Origin: Tieghemiomyces parasiticus
Taxonomy: Eukaryota > Kickxellomycota > Dimargaritomycetes > Dimargaritales > Dimargaritaceae
Direction: 5' to 3'
DNA: 39,891 nucleotides
Assembly: GCA_027575765.1 (NCBI GenBank)
Contig: JANBPT010000377.1
Span: forward strand, 1-39,891
A program made the position numbers and the translations under genes. The notes under the pieces were generated by a model, which made no database searches, had not been told where the DNA came from, and worked only from the letters and a program-made list of their open reading frames with translations. How positions within the stretch are numbered: position 1 is the stretch's first letter; each line of letters starts with the position of its first letter. Below, in pieces: positions 1 through 10,560 of this stretch.

Positions 1-3000
1 CCTCTGGCCCATCTACCGTCGGCGGACCGGCCCCCCGCCCAGACCCCGATCTTAGAGAAATTCGAAAAGTGGCGCCTCCAGAAAGTTCAGGCCGACCGAA
101 CGCCGTTGCCACCCACCGCTGACAGCTCCGTGTCGTTCTCTAGCCCCAAGGGGGAACGGCCGTCAGATTCGCCCCCGCCGCGGTCCTTCGCCCCGACCAT
201 ACCTTCCGTTGCCTCCTTCGCCCTGGCCTCTCCAGAGTTGCATCGCCGGCATTTATCACCACGGCTAGCTATCGATTCAGACATGCTACCCGACAGTCTG
301 CGCAGTGCCACGAAGGCCGAGCTTCGCAGCCTGAGTAGTATGGAGGACCGTAATAGTGAGGACGAGTCATTGGACCACGACCATGCCATGCAGCGATTTG
401 ATCGGCTGGTCGACCGGCCATCGTCGGCGCTCCCGCTCACCGCATCGTCCCCCATCGCGTCTACCGCTTCTGCCCTCATTATCAACACCTCCACCCCCAA
501 ACCTGATCGCGGGCTAACCGTCCCCAGCTCGCCAGCCACTTCAGTGGGTATGGCCAATCCTAGGTCGCAAAATCAAACCCCCACCCCCTTGTCGCCGGTT
601 CTGGACGAATACGGCCGGCCAGACCCATTCAGGCACGGCGTTGACTTCAGTGCGGACCCAACCCTAACCGGGCCGACCACGCCCGCCGCCCGGCCCACCG
701 TGCCCCGACCTGTCCTGTCACCCATGTCGCAGGACTACCTACCCCGCCTTCGGTCCCCAGGACCCTCGGGTTACCGCCCGCGGTTTGCCAGCGGCACCGG
801 TGCAAACAACGCCCTCCCGGGCTACTCACCGGGAGCGCGCGGCCAGTTCTTGCGTCCCCAGGTCCGCGGGACACCGCACCCGCTGCAAAACCAAAATTTC
901 CTCTCGTCCAATTCGTTCTCGTCCGTAACTTCGTCCGCCATAACGTTTCCGGAACCGAGCGCCGAGCAGGGTCTACGGACTCGGTCGGGGTTGGGCAGGC
1001 CCCCCGTCGGACCGGACAGTGTCGCGCGGCCAGAACACCCTGAGGAAAAGGAGGCGGACTCAGCAGCCTCCCTCGTCGATACCGTAGCACCCGTAGTGGA
1101 GCCGTCCCGACACCAAGCCTTACCGCCGCCTCCTTCCATCGCCGCTGGCGTCGGCCCCAGTGCCGCCCGATCCACCGTAAACGAGCTGATCGACGACCCT
1201 CACAACATCACCATGAGCACTCAGGACGCCGGCGACCGCGTCCCGTCCCCTGATTTCCTGACGCAACCGGCTGACCCGGAGGCCTCGTCATCCCTCCATC
1301 GTACCTACAGTGCCTTCTCCCAAAAGTTATTAGAGTCTCGCTTGTCGGGCCGCCAGGGCCCTAGCGACACCAGCCGGCTGTCGTCCGCCAGCAGTCTCGA
1401 GAGCCTGCCAGCACTTTCTAAGGCGGCGGCGGCGGGTCGGTTGCGGGAGAAGCGCCCAGCAAGCCAAACCGCGGCGGTACAGCCAAGTCGAACCGTGGTG
1501 ACTCGCCTCCAAAGCCAAGCCGGGGAGACCCTCGAGCGCAGCGTGTCGTCGCCACCCCGCCTACCCCGCTCCCAACCGTCCGACCTGACACAACCCGCAC
1601 GTGACAATTCGCTCCCGTCGGACCGCTCGGCCGGTGGAAGTGACGACGGGGAACGGCTCACGGCGCTGGCCGATCGTGTGGCGGCCGAGGAGCATGCGCA
1701 TCGGCCCGCCAGTCACTTTCAGTTCAACTGGGACCGACCGTTCCGCACTGGTACCGAGGACCCCGACCAGCTGTTGTCCACTCCATCCAAGGTCTTACAA
1801 ATGTGTGCCGCCCGACCTGAGGCAGTAACTGCCGCCACTACCTTCCCGCCAACCTCTACCCGCGCCAGCGCCGCCACGGAAACTACGACCACCGCGGAGC
1901 CCATCCCGGTACCTATTCCGCTGGCCACAGATGTCGCCCGCACTCCCTACAGGCCAGACCACCGGACCCAGTCGCGTACCCCCCTCTCCCTGGCTTCGTC
2001 GATTCTCATCCTGCCCGACATTTACGACCCGGACCGCCTAGCTACCCCGAAGTTCGCCAATCAGAACGGGCACTATTACCTCGACCAGGCTACGCCGCAG
2101 CCAGCTGCGCGCCGTGTTCCCAGCCAGACCCTCCAAAACACACTGCGCCGTGGACCTCTGCGGAACCCCCGGTTGCCCGGGTCCGACCTGAGCATAACCG
2201 GTTCGCCACGTAACTTAGCTAAACAAAGTACGGTCACCCCGCAGAAACCGACCCAGCCGGCACCCCAACCAGGCCCGATGCATCGCACTCTGACCGGAGT
2301 ACCCATTGAGCCCCAGAGCGAGCAGCTGATGCGGGTCTTGGCCCAGCTGCAGGAACACTACGCCACCTGGTCACACGAGAAGGAAGAGCTGATGCGTACG
2401 ATAGTCGACCTGCAGCGCCAACTGGCCGGCGCCATCAGCAACCGGAACTATACGCCCACCCCGCGTACCGTGCCTCACCACACTGTAGCGGCCCAGACCT
2501 CGCTGGTGGATACCTCGACCGGGGGCGTTCGTAGTCAGTCCGCGCGGGCCACCCCGTCCCGTGATGCCCCATCGGCCTTTAATGACGAACACGATGCGAC
2601 CGATCTGACCTGGTACCTACCGGACCAGCCCCTCGACCCACCGCCGGCACCCGAGACCCAGCAGCTGATTGACGAACTCAACCGTAACCTGCGTCGCGAA
2701 GGCGCCCTGGACGCCAACATAGAAGGGATGGTGGCCTACATTCGGGACCTGACCCATCAATTAGCAGCCCCACCCACCGAAGTCCACGGTACCACGGCAT
2801 CGACCTCCGAGGCACTCCCGTCACCGTTGGCCTCGTCAGCCTCTTCGATCACGTCTGATCGGCAGTCACTCGATGCCCGTCCCGAGCATCCTTACCGCGA
2901 GCGCCTTGTGTTACGAGAGACTGCCACCAGCGCCCGCAGTACCCCGGCGGCACCTACTCGTCGTACTCAGCTGGTTGATAAGTTAAGTAGTCCCTTCCCG

Positions 3001-5385
3001 GCCCCGCCCGCCAACCCAATCCCTCGTGCGACGCCACCCACCGCGGATTCGTTGCCGGCGGCGACCACCGTGAATGAGGCTGCTATGGCTCAGATGTTGG
3101 AGGAGTTCCGTAACGGATTTAAGCGTCTCCTCCGACGAGGCAGCCACATCTCCCGTTCCCGCGCTGAAGCCCGTTCGGACGAGAAGCCGCGGCGGCGTCG
3201 CCGTCGCCACCATCGTAACGAGCGACCGTCCCTCGCCGACGACTTGCCTACCTTACCAGGTTACTTACACCGGGGCGATGCCTCCCCGTACGATGACGAC
3301 GCCTTGTCCGAGGCCCTCTCCCGCGTTGATCTGGACTCGCCCGGGTCGTCATTCCTGACGGAGCCCCTTACGTCGGTAGACGGCTTAACGGAGGAGCGTT
3401 TCGTGCGGGAGGCCCATCGGAACGATGACCGTTCGTCGCCTGTGGTCCTCCGGGACTACAATACGGAGGCCCAGTTCCACGCCGCCCTCCGCCGCGAAAT
3501 TCGCAGCAGACGGCAATACCTAGATCACCAGCGACCAGTGGACCAGCCGGCCGAAGGTTACGGTGAAGCTGACGACCCTCCGGCCGCTGCCGCGACGGCC
3601 CCACCGGTCAAGAGGCACCGGCCGGCGGCCAAGGCATCTGTCCCGGTCGACGAATCCTCCTATGCCAGCCCACCGGCATCTCTCCTATTTGAACGTGAGT
3701 CGACGGCCCCAGCTCATGTTCGGCGACAACCCTCCGCCCAGGCCCCGGCGTTATTACGACGGGCTGTCCACATGCGTGATATGGCTACCCAGGTCCGCCA
3801 GTCCATCACCGCTACCGGTCTACACCACCGGCACGCTGAGGCTCCGTCCCAACCGTCGTTACCCCAACCCATCCCTGACCACCATGACCATTACAATAAC
3901 CCCAACGATCAGCCCCGTGTCGAAGCCCCCCGCCTCCGCTCGGTTCAACTCACCCCGACGCGTGTTTTGATGGACTCTACACGCTCTCCGCCGGGCCAGC
4001 ACCCGTCAGCCGCTGAAGAACAAGAGGCTCTGCGTCGGTACCATGCTGCCCGGATGCGTCCCCACACTACGAAACCTACTGGTGGCACCCCACGGCACCA
4101 GCTGGCTGATCGTCACGACAGCGATCGCGACTCGGTGACCGTCCTTGAGGACGATGATGATCACACCACCACTTACCTACCGCCGACTGAGGGGAACCAT
4201 TCACCGGCAATGCTGAGGAAACAGGGATACCAACATCACGCGTCTCCGCCCGCGTCTGCGGTCGCCAGTCTGAACGACCATGCTGATACCCACAGTCTCG
4301 CAGTCAATTTGGAACGGTTGCTGGCTCTCTTGCAGACCCACCCATCGGCGCACTGCCCACTATGCACCGCCACGCCAGCCCCGGTAGTGGGTCAACCCCC
4401 CGTGTCTAAGTTACCCAGCGCCGATTGGCAGGCATGGTTCGCCCAGCGCAGTCAGCCCGACCATGCGGCCGCCCATCATCACCAATACCCCCACTATGAT
4501 CACGGCACCGCCTGCCCCTGGGCTGATATCCGGCGACTGCTCTCCGATCTGCGCCACCAGCCCGCCTCCCCTGGCGAGGGTTCCCACCTGGCGGATAAGT
4601 CACAGACCGGTCAACACCATTCATCGCCCATTGCTGCTGCCGCCGCCCACTCGCGCCCCTCGCTGACTTTGGCCACTTGCCAGCATCTGGACCGGCTCAT
4701 CGCCGAGATGGAGGCGGATTTCGCCCACCTTAAGGCCAAATATCGGGTGGTGGTCAAGGAGTACGATGGGGCACGGTCGACCAGTAGCAGTGACCGGACC
4801 CGACGACTGCTTGGTACTCGTCTAAAGGACTTGGTGGCCCTCATGGACGTCAAGAGCCAACAGCTTGTCGCCTTGCATGAGATTCGACACGCCACACCGA
4901 GTGGTCCAGCGTCACTGTCTGGTCGCCGGGGCAAGTCGCGACCGGCATTGGAGCCGACGGTGGCGATACCAACCCAGCAGGCTGACCTGGCCGCTGGACC
5001 CCTGATGTGCCCCTACGGCTGTACGGCCCAGGCCCCGACCGTAGCTCCTCGGCATCACCACCAGCACCCGGGGTGCACAGCTTGTGGTCAAAACGGCACT
5101 ACGCTACGTAACCCCACGTTTGCCTCGCACGCCCGGGCTGCCACCACCACCTCCGCCCTGGCCCCCGCTGTTCCCTTGCGTAGCGGGGCGGCGGCCAGGT
5201 CGGCTAAATCGCGGTCAGCTACCAATACCACCGCGTTGGCCACAGCGGGTCCGGGCAGTCCCGCCAACCAGCAGAGCGGTGGGGTACCAGGGTACCAGCA
5301 GCCCTTGAATCGGCAATCGAAGGAGGCCAAGAATTATGCCTTGTTAAAAGGGATGCAGTGGATCCAGCAGGCCCTGGATAATTAG
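1..5385 (+). CDS. Cep57/Ppc89-like spindle pole body protein, 5'-truncated by the window edge
   Basis: The frame is open from base 1 to the TAG at 5383-5385, giving about 1,794 visible residues, so the true start lies outside the window. The first in-frame start-like codon near 106 is only a TTG. Most of the protein is Ser/Pro/Thr/Ala-rich and looks disordered. Two short heptad-like helices are visible, at about nt 2326-2433 and 2659-2790. An Arg run (RRRRRRHH) lies near nt 3190-3215. Nt 4651-4914 encodes a helical domain with the Cep57 microtubule-binding pattern: LDRLIAEMEADFAHLKAKY, a basic stretch, then LKDLVALMDVKSQQLVALHEI. Cys/His clusters flank it (HCPLC at 4351-4365; CPYGC and CTACG near 5007-5090). 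Fungal members such as S. pombe Ppc89 anchor the spindle pole body. The domain call is strong. The cellular role is inferred from the family. Confidence 0.72.
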   Translation, partial: PLAHLPSADRPPAQTPILEKFEKWRLQKVQADRTPLPPTADSSVSFSSPKGERPSDSPPPRSFAPTIPSVASFALASPELHRRHLSPRLAIDSDMLPDSLRSATKAELRSLSSMEDRNSEDESLDHDHAMQRFDRLVDRPSSALPLTASSPIASTASALIINTSTPKPDRGLTVPSSPATSVGMANPRSQNQTPTPLSPVLDEYGRPDPFRHGVDFSADPTLTGPTTPAARPTVPRPVLSPMSQDYLPRLRSPGPSGYRPRFASGTGANNALPGYSPGARGQFLRPQVRGTPHPLQNQNFLSSNSFSSVTSSAITFPEPSAEQGLRTRSGLGRPPVGPDSVARPEHPEEKEADSAASLVDTVAPVVEPSRHQALPPPPSIAAGVGPSAARSTVNELIDDPHNITMSTQDAGDRVPSPDFLTQPADPEASSSLHRTYSAFSQKLLESRLSGRQGPSDTSRLSSASSLESLPALSKAAAAGRLREKRPASQTAAVQPSRTVVTRLQSQAGETLERSVSSPPRLPRSQPSDLTQPARDNSLPSDRSAGGSDDGERLTALADRVAAEEHAHRPASHFQFNWDRPFRTGTEDPDQLLSTPSKVLQMCAARPEAVTAATTFPPTSTRASAATETTTTAEPIPVPIPLATDVARTPYRPDHRTQSRTPLSLASSILILPDIYDPDRLATPKFANQNGHYYLDQATPQPAARRVPSQTLQNTLRRGPLRNPRLPGSDLSITGSPRNLAKQSTVTPQKPTQPAPQPGPMHRTLTGVPIEPQSEQLMRVLAQLQEHYATWSHEKEELMRTIVDLQRQLAGAISNRNYTPTPRTVPHHTVAAQTSLVDTSTGGVRSQSARATPSRDAPSAFNDEHDATDLTWYLPDQPLDPPPAPETQQLIDELNRNLRREGALDANIEGMVAYIRDLTHQLAAPPTEVHGTTASTSEALPSPLASSASSITSDRQSLDARPEHPYRERLVLRETATSARSTPAAPTRRTQLVDKLSSPFPAPPANPIPRATPPTADSLPAATTVNEAAMAQMLEEFRNGFKRLLRRGSHISRSRAEARSDEKPRRRRRRHHRNERPSLADDLPTLPGYLHRGDASPYDDDALSEALSRVDLDSPGSSFLTEPLTSVDGLTEERFVREAHRNDDRSSPVVLRDYNTEAQFHAALRREIRSRRQYLDHQRPVDQPAEGYGEADDPPAAAATAPPVKRHRPAAKASVPVDESSYASPPASLLFERESTAPAHVRRQPSAQAPALLRRAVHMRDMATQVRQSITATGLHHRHAEAPSQPSLPQPIPDHHDHYNNPNDQPRVEAPRLRSVQLTPTRVLMDSTRSPPGQHPSAAEEQEALRRYHAARMRPHTTKPTGGTPRHQLADRHDSDRDSVTVLEDDDDHTTTYLPPTEGNHSPAMLRKQGYQHHASPPASAVASLNDHADTHSLAVNLERLLALLQTHPSAHCPLCTATPAPVVGQPPVSKLPSADWQAWFAQRSQPDHAAAHHHQYPHYDHGTACPWADIRRLLSDLRHQPASPGEGSHLADKSQTGQHHSSPIAAAAAHSRPSLTLATCQHLDRLIAEMEADFAHLKAKYRVVVKEYDGARSTSSSDRTRRLLGTRLKDLVALMDVKSQQLVALHEIRHATPSGPASLSGRRGKSRPALEPTVAIPTQQADLAAGPLMCPYGCTAQAPTVAPRHHHQHPGCTACGQNGTTLRNPTFASHARAATTTSALAPAVPLRSGAAARSAKSRSATNTTALATAGPGSPANQQSGGVPGYQQPLNRQSKEAKNYALLKGMQWIQQALDN

Positions 5386-5829
5386 GTTAGCTTCTCAGGT
5401 GTTCATAGCTGTGAATCTGTGCGCTATGGGTAAATAGATCCACATTTAATTATTATTTTTCTCTCTCTCCATTCAGCCGCTTCTCTGAAATAACGGGCAC
5501 GCAGGCATTGTATGATCATAACAGTAAATAGCTATATCTTCGTCGTATTCCATGGGTGATCCAATGCGATCCTTCCTTCTGATATACATATATATATAAA
5601 ATACTTTTGGACATTCGTCTCTTGACTGAGAGTGAGTGTTCAGGGATAATCCAACTCAATTTCTCACCATGCTAAGGAGCCCCCCCCTTCACTTGCTATC
5701 GACCATTTTCAAAAACACCACATTGGTTTTTAGGTGCTAATTTATCGAACAGCGCTAGAGATGGCCAACCGAAAACAGCATCATGGAGAAAATGATACAC
5801 AAAATGGAAATAATAAAGAGCTAAATAGC
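5386..5829. other. Convergent intergenic spacer
   Basis: This AT-rich spacer separates the 3' ends of the Cep57-like gene (+) and the ABC transporter (-). It holds a T-rich stretch just after the first stop (about 5444-5466), a TA-dinucleotide tract near 5583-5599 and an 8-nt C run at 5680-5687. It presumably contains both 3' UTRs. I see no canonical AATAAA in sense for either gene and no coding potential. Confidence 0.6.
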
Positions 5830-8800
5830 CTAACGTTTGTTGGAACGGTAGAATTTGAGACCCAAGAGTAGGATGAGCGTGTTGAAGGCGCAGAACCCAA
5901 TGATGATGAGAAAGTTGCGCCAGCGGTGGGAGAAGCTCCAGTCGAGGTTGGTCTCATAGTAGTTTTCACCGTACCGGAAGGGACAGTAGCGGCAGTCGGA
6001 ATCGGCATCACTGTTCTCGAGGTACCCAGGGTACTTGTCGAGGTAATCCTTCATGTACTTGCCGCAGGACTGACCGCTGGGGGGCTGGAGGGTAAAGTAC
6101 TCCTCGGATTTGCACACAACACGCTGCCGGTACAGGTCGTTGACGAGCAAGCCTTCGATGATGTAGTGGTACGGGTCGATCCAGTACATCCACCGCTTCC
6201 AGAAGGTAGGCATCTGGGAATAGGGAATGGTGACACCGCAAAAGAGAGCCATGAACGAAGCCGGAATAGGGTTAACCATGGAGGCCACCACGTCAGTCGG
6301 GGTCCAGGCGGCGATGGCCTGGCCGAGTAACATGGCAAAGATGGATAGCATATTGTACATGAGGTAGAAGTAGCCGATCCGGTTACCGTTACCGCTGAGT
6401 CCCACAGCCCAGTAAAAGATGGCGAAGAAGCAGGTCGAGGCGAAGATGACGAAGGGCAGTTCGGTGAGGATCATGCCCGTGGCGAAGGCACGCCAGTCGT
6501 AGAATCCTGAGGCCTCCTCGCGAGTAAACCAGGTGCGGTACTTGACGAGTTGGGGTTGGACCTGGTTGATAACCAGAATACCCAGAACCGAGGTTTGGAA
6601 CAGAGCGAAAACGCGGTTCTGGAGATCAGTGGTACCATTACCCAGCTGGATGAAGGTGATGGCTAAGAAGAAGGAACAGAAGACCTGGAGGAACACTCGG
6701 TTGAGGTTATACTCTGGATCGCGCCAGTAAGACTTGAACATGCGGTTGAGGACAATGCGACATTGGCCAGGGTATCGGAGGGCGAATTCCTTGCGGTCCT
6801 CCGGGTCGGCCTCGCGGTTCTGGCTGGCCTCCTTCTCGGCAGCAACGATCTGGGCCACACTCTCCTGCTCGTGGCTGGCCTGCGGAGAGTTACGCCAGGT
6901 CTCAGGCCAATCAGGACCCATGGAAGATCCGATGACATCCAAAATGTATTCGGCCGGGTTGGCGGTGGGTGGACACTTGGAGGCGCCGTTGGCCTCGAAG
7001 TAGTCGATCAGGGTCTCGCAGTTCTGGCCCAGATCGCCAAAGTACACCGTGTTACCCCCCGGGGCGAGGAGCAGGAGGCGGTCAAACTGCTCGAAGAGGA
7101 GAGAACTGGGCTGGTGGATTGTGCACAGGACGGTCTGGCCCTCCTGGGCAAGCTTGCGTAGGAACCGGACGATACTAAAGGAGGACTGGGCGTCGAGGCC
7201 CGAGGTCGGCTCGTCCAAAAACAGAACCTTGGGCTTGGCCACGAGTTCTACGGCGATGGTGAGGCGCTTGCGTTCCTCCATGGATAATCCGATTCCGGTC
7301 TCGAGGGACCCGACCAGGGCATCGGCGGTGTCATCCATCTCCAAGAGGACCAGGACCTGTTCGACGAAGGCATCCTTCTCGGCCTTGCTGACGTGAGCCG
7401 GCTGACGGAGGTAGGCTGAAAACTGGAGTGCCTCACGGACGGTGGTACTCGGATTGTGGATATCCATCTGTTCGCAGTAACCCGTCTGACGGCGCAGGGC
7501 GCGGGTGAGTGGCTCACCGCTAAGTAGAATCTCGCCCTCGACGCGGCCGACATTCTTGCGTTGGGCGAGTACGTCAAGCAGAGTGGTCTTACCGGCACCG
7601 GAGGCGCCCATGAGGGCGGTCATCTGACCGGGCTTGACGTAGCCGCTGATATCGTTGAGGAGCTGGATCTCGCCACCCTTGGCTTTAGGACCCGGTACGA
7701 TGTAGCGGATGTTCTGCCAGCTGAGGGTGAGACCGTTGGCGGCCCCCTTGGTCACGCCGCCCTCGTCTGAGTGAGCTTCGCCTTGACTCTGGCCAACAGC
7801 GCCGTCGGCCTTGTTACGGCGACGTCGACCGCCCACGAAACCGCGTAGGCGGGACAGGCGGTGGGCCTTGAAGACATTGGTGCTGTAGCCGCTACCGCCC
7901 CACTCGACGGTCTCAACCACGATCATGGTGAGGATGACGAAGAGGGCGTAAAAACAAATAACGGCTACGAAATCACGCCACTGGTCACCGGCCTTGAACC
8001 CGTACGAGGCGTAGATGTAGTCCTCACCGCGAACAATGGCCTTCCCAGGTCTGGACCCGGCCAGGGTGCATACTTGGTTGGCTATATTGGTGTACTGCGG
8101 GAGGCCGTTGGGGACGATTTGGGCGCCGGCGCAGCGAATCAGGAGCCCCTTAAACTCGTTGGAAACTAAGGACTTCAGACCATACGCGATAGGGTTGATC
8201 CAGTAAATCCAAAGGATCCAGCCGCCCATGGACCGTGGGGGAATCAGATAGCCCGTGAGCAGGATAAACATTAGTAAGAATATACCAGATACTGCGTGGG
8301 CTGTGTCCAGATCCGGGGTGGCATTACCGATCAGACGGAAAAGGGCCGTGAGACAAAGCGTGGTGACGTAGAGGATTAATATAAATTTGACGAACTTGCC
8401 GAAGCCAGCTTGTAATCCGACCATCCAGTATAGGATGGATGAAAACACGATGACCTGGATCAGGGCGATGGGGATATCCGAGATTAGCTGGGCGATGTAG
8501 AGGGCGCTCGGGTGGTAGAAGGCGAACCCCTTATGCTTGTAAATGATGGGCCGGTTGGAAAAACACTTGGGGATCTCGGAGTTGGCGACGAGGGTATTGA
8601 AGAGCAAAGCGAAGAAGAGCACGCCGCCGCGGGTGAAGGCGCCGTAGGAGTTGTCGGGTAGTTTGAAGAAGAGTGATCCCACGATGACGGCCATACACCA
8701 GGTGTAAAGCAGACGGAAAATGAGCAGGCCGGGGTTACCCATGATGAGCCGAACCTCGCGCTGGATACACGCCACGATCTGGAAGAAGTAGGTGGTCTTG

Positions 8801-10560
8801 TAGCGGGATTTACGGCGAATCTTGCTCTTGTCGGCTCCCATCTTTCCCTCGACGACACGCTCGCGGAACCGCTCGTCAGGGCGGTCGTGTGCAACCTCCT
8901 GGCGGTACTCAGCGATCTGCTGCTGGAGGCGGACGAAGGCGTGCGACTGCCGGAAACAGGCCTCAAATTCCTCGGGAGTGCGCGGGACACGGTCCTCCAT
9001 ACCGGGCTGGACACGGGCCTCGTGCTTCATGGTGATCCCCGTAAGGAAATCCGAGGTAGTCTGGCGTTGCGGGCATACGTAGCCTAGACTGGTAAAGTAA
9101 GGTTTCGCCTCCTGGGCGGGTCCGAAGTAGATACAGTGGCCGTCGGCGATAACCATGACCTTGTCGAAAATACTGTAGATGTTCTCGGAGGCCTGGTACA
9201 GGGTCGCGATAGTGGTGCGGTTAAGCAGGTCGGCGACGATGCGGAGGGACCGGGTATAGTCGAGGGCAGACGAGGCGTCGAGGCCTTTAGTACTCCCGTC
9301 CCACACGGTAATGGTGGCGTCGGTGGCCATCTGTTCAGCAATGCTGGTCCGCTTCTTCTCACCGCCGGAGACACCACGAATCATGGCATTACCAACGATA
9401 GTGTCGGCACAGCGTTGGAGACCGAACATCTTGATGAGCATCTCCGTGACGCGGCGGCGGAGCTGGGAGCGGGACTGGACGTCCATGACGCGGGTGCTAG
9501 GGGTCTTCATCTTGAGAGCGAAATTAATGGTATTGCGAACCGAGAGGGTAGCGAAGTGGTAGTCCTCCTCCTGGTTGTACACCACCTCGCCGCGGTAGTA
9601 CTTGTCCATCTCTTCGGGGGATATACCGCTGTATGACAGGTCACCGGTGATCTTGGAGTATCCCTTGCGTTGGTTGCCGAGGACGCGCAGCATGGTAGAG
9701 CAGCCGGCGCCGGGCTTTCCCAGCACCAGGAGCATTTCACCGGGCCGACAAATCCCGTTGACACCCTTGAGAATGTGCTTGGTCACGCCCTTGGGTTTGG
9801 GTAGGCCACGGCAGGTGAGCAGGTACCACAGGAATTTTGGGCCGCTGGTGAGCAAATGAAGGACCGGGGAGACTACGTTCTCGATGTGAGTCTGGGCTGT
9901 CCCCCGGCCGTACACGTTCAGGTCCTCGAAGGTGAGGCCGAGCTCCTTGGGCCGGTTAGAGTCGTCCTCGTTAATATTCTCACGGATCCGCTCCCGGATG
10001 TCGTATAGGGCCCCACCTTCCTCGAGGTCACGGGCCCCCGGGGCGGGGCCTGCGGCTACCTCGGCGTATGAGCTCCGACCGCCTTTTTTTTCTCCGGGAC
10101 TGGTTATGAACTCAGGTGGGCGTCCGCTGATGGCGTCGGCGGCGGCACTGGCATCTTCGTAGTTGACCTGGGTGGGTTCACCAAACACAATGTTGTTGAC
10201 GTCACCGGCGGTGTTGCACTCGTTCCAGGTGGGTGCGCGGCTCAAAAGGGAGCTGCCGCTGCGGGCTGTACCGGTACGGTGGATGAAATCGGTGTTGCGA
10301 GCGTTGGCACTACGCAAGGCGTGGTCATTGGACCCGTCACCGAAACGAATGGCGCTCGGGGATGGCTCGTGGAGCCTACTATGTATAGAGCGTGTGGTCG
10401 ACTCTGGACGGTCGTCGGCGGTGTACATAGCGGTAGGGTTCATATTCGAGAGCTCAATACTGGTTCCAGTACGGGTGGTATCCGTGGCGGGACTGTCAGG
10501 GGCGTGGCCGCTGGCGCCTGGGCGCGGGTTGTCCCCGCGTTTCTCAGGTGCTGGTGGCAT
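5830..10560 (-). CDS. PDR-type ABC transporter (ABCG full transporter)
   Basis: One uninterrupted 1,576-residue frame with ATG at 10558-10560. The order is NBD1-TMD1-NBD2-TMD2, the reverse topology of fungal pleiotropic drug resistance pumps. After a disordered N-terminus of about 165 residues, NBD1 has a Walker A with Cys in place of Lys (GKPGAGCST, about 281-289), signature VSGGE (about 397-401) and a Walker B-like WDGSTKGLD. NBD2 has a canonical Walker A (GASGAGKT, about 985-992), a divergent signature LSMEERKR (about 1092-1099), Walker B LFLDEP and an H-loop His (about 1149). NPAEYILDVIG follows at about 1201. Membrane segments fall at about 605-885 and 1270-1570, and a Cys-rich external loop (CRYCPF) precedes the last helix. 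The family exports xenobiotics or lipids at the plasma membrane using ATP. The substrate cannot be told from sequence. Length is typical. Confidence 0.96.
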   Translation of the reverse strand: MPPAPEKRGDNPRPGASGHAPDSPATDTTRTGTSIELSNMNPTAMYTADDRPESTTRSIHSRLHEPSPSAIRFGDGSNDHALRSANARNTDFIHRTGTARSGSSLLSRAPTWNECNTAGDVNNIVFGEPTQVNYEDASAAADAISGRPPEFITSPGEKKGGRSSYAEVAAGPAPGARDLEEGGALYDIRERIRENINEDDSNRPKELGLTFEDLNVYGRGTAQTHIENVVSPVLHLLTSGPKFLWYLLTCRGLPKPKGVTKHILKGVNGICRPGEMLLVLGKPGAGCSTMLRVLGNQRKGYSKITGDLSYSGISPEEMDKYYRGEVVYNQEEDYHFATLSVRNTINFALKMKTPSTRVMDVQSRSQLRRRVTEMLIKMFGLQRCADTIVGNAMIRGVSGGEKKRTSIAEQMATDATITVWDGSTKGLDASSALDYTRSLRIVADLLNRTTIATLYQASENIYSIFDKVMVIADGHCIYFGPAQEAKPYFTSLGYVCPQRQTTSDFLTGITMKHEARVQPGMEDRVPRTPEEFEACFRQSHAFVRLQQQIAEYRQEVAHDRPDERFRERVVEGKMGADKSKIRRKSRYKTTYFFQIVACIQREVRLIMGNPGLLIFRLLYTWCMAVIVGSLFFKLPDNSYGAFTRGGVLFFALLFNTLVANSEIPKCFSNRPIIYKHKGFAFYHPSALYIAQLISDIPIALIQVIVFSSILYWMVGLQAGFGKFVKFILILYVTTLCLTALFRLIGNATPDLDTAHAVSGIFLLMFILLTGYLIPPRSMGGWILWIYWINPIAYGLKSLVSNEFKGLLIRCAGAQIVPNGLPQYTNIANQVCTLAGSRPGKAIVRGEDYIYASYGFKAGDQWRDFVAVICFYALFVILTMIVVETVEWGGSGYSTNVFKAHRLSRLRGFVGGRRRRNKADGAVGQSQGEAHSDEGGVTKGAANGLTLSWQNIRYIVPGPKAKGGEIQLLNDISGYVKPGQMTALMGASGAGKTTLLDVLAQRKNVGRVEGEILLSGEPLTRALRRQTGYCEQMDIHNPSTTVREALQFSAYLRQPAHVSKAEKDAFVEQVLVLLEMDDTADALVGSLETGIGLSMEERKRLTIAVELVAKPKVLFLDEPTSGLDAQSSFSIVRFLRKLAQEGQTVLCTIHQPSSLLFEQFDRLLLLAPGGNTVYFGDLGQNCETLIDYFEANGASKCPPTANPAEYILDVIGSSMGPDWPETWRNSPQASHEQESVAQIVAAEKEASQNREADPEDRKEFALRYPGQCRIVLNRMFKSYWRDPEYNLNRVFLQVFCSFFLAITFIQLGNGTTDLQNRVFALFQTSVLGILVINQVQPQLVKYRTWFTREEASGFYDWRAFATGMILTELPFVIFASTCFFAIFYWAVGLSGNGNRIGYFYLMYNMLSIFAMLLGQAIAAWTPTDVVASMVNPIPASFMALFCGVTIPYSQMPTFWKRWMYWIDPYHYIIEGLLVNDLYRQRVVCKSEEYFTLQPPSGQSCGKYMKDYLDKYPGYLENSDADSDCRYCPFRYGENYYETNLDWSFSHRWRNFLIIIGFCAFNTLILLLGLKFYRSNKR

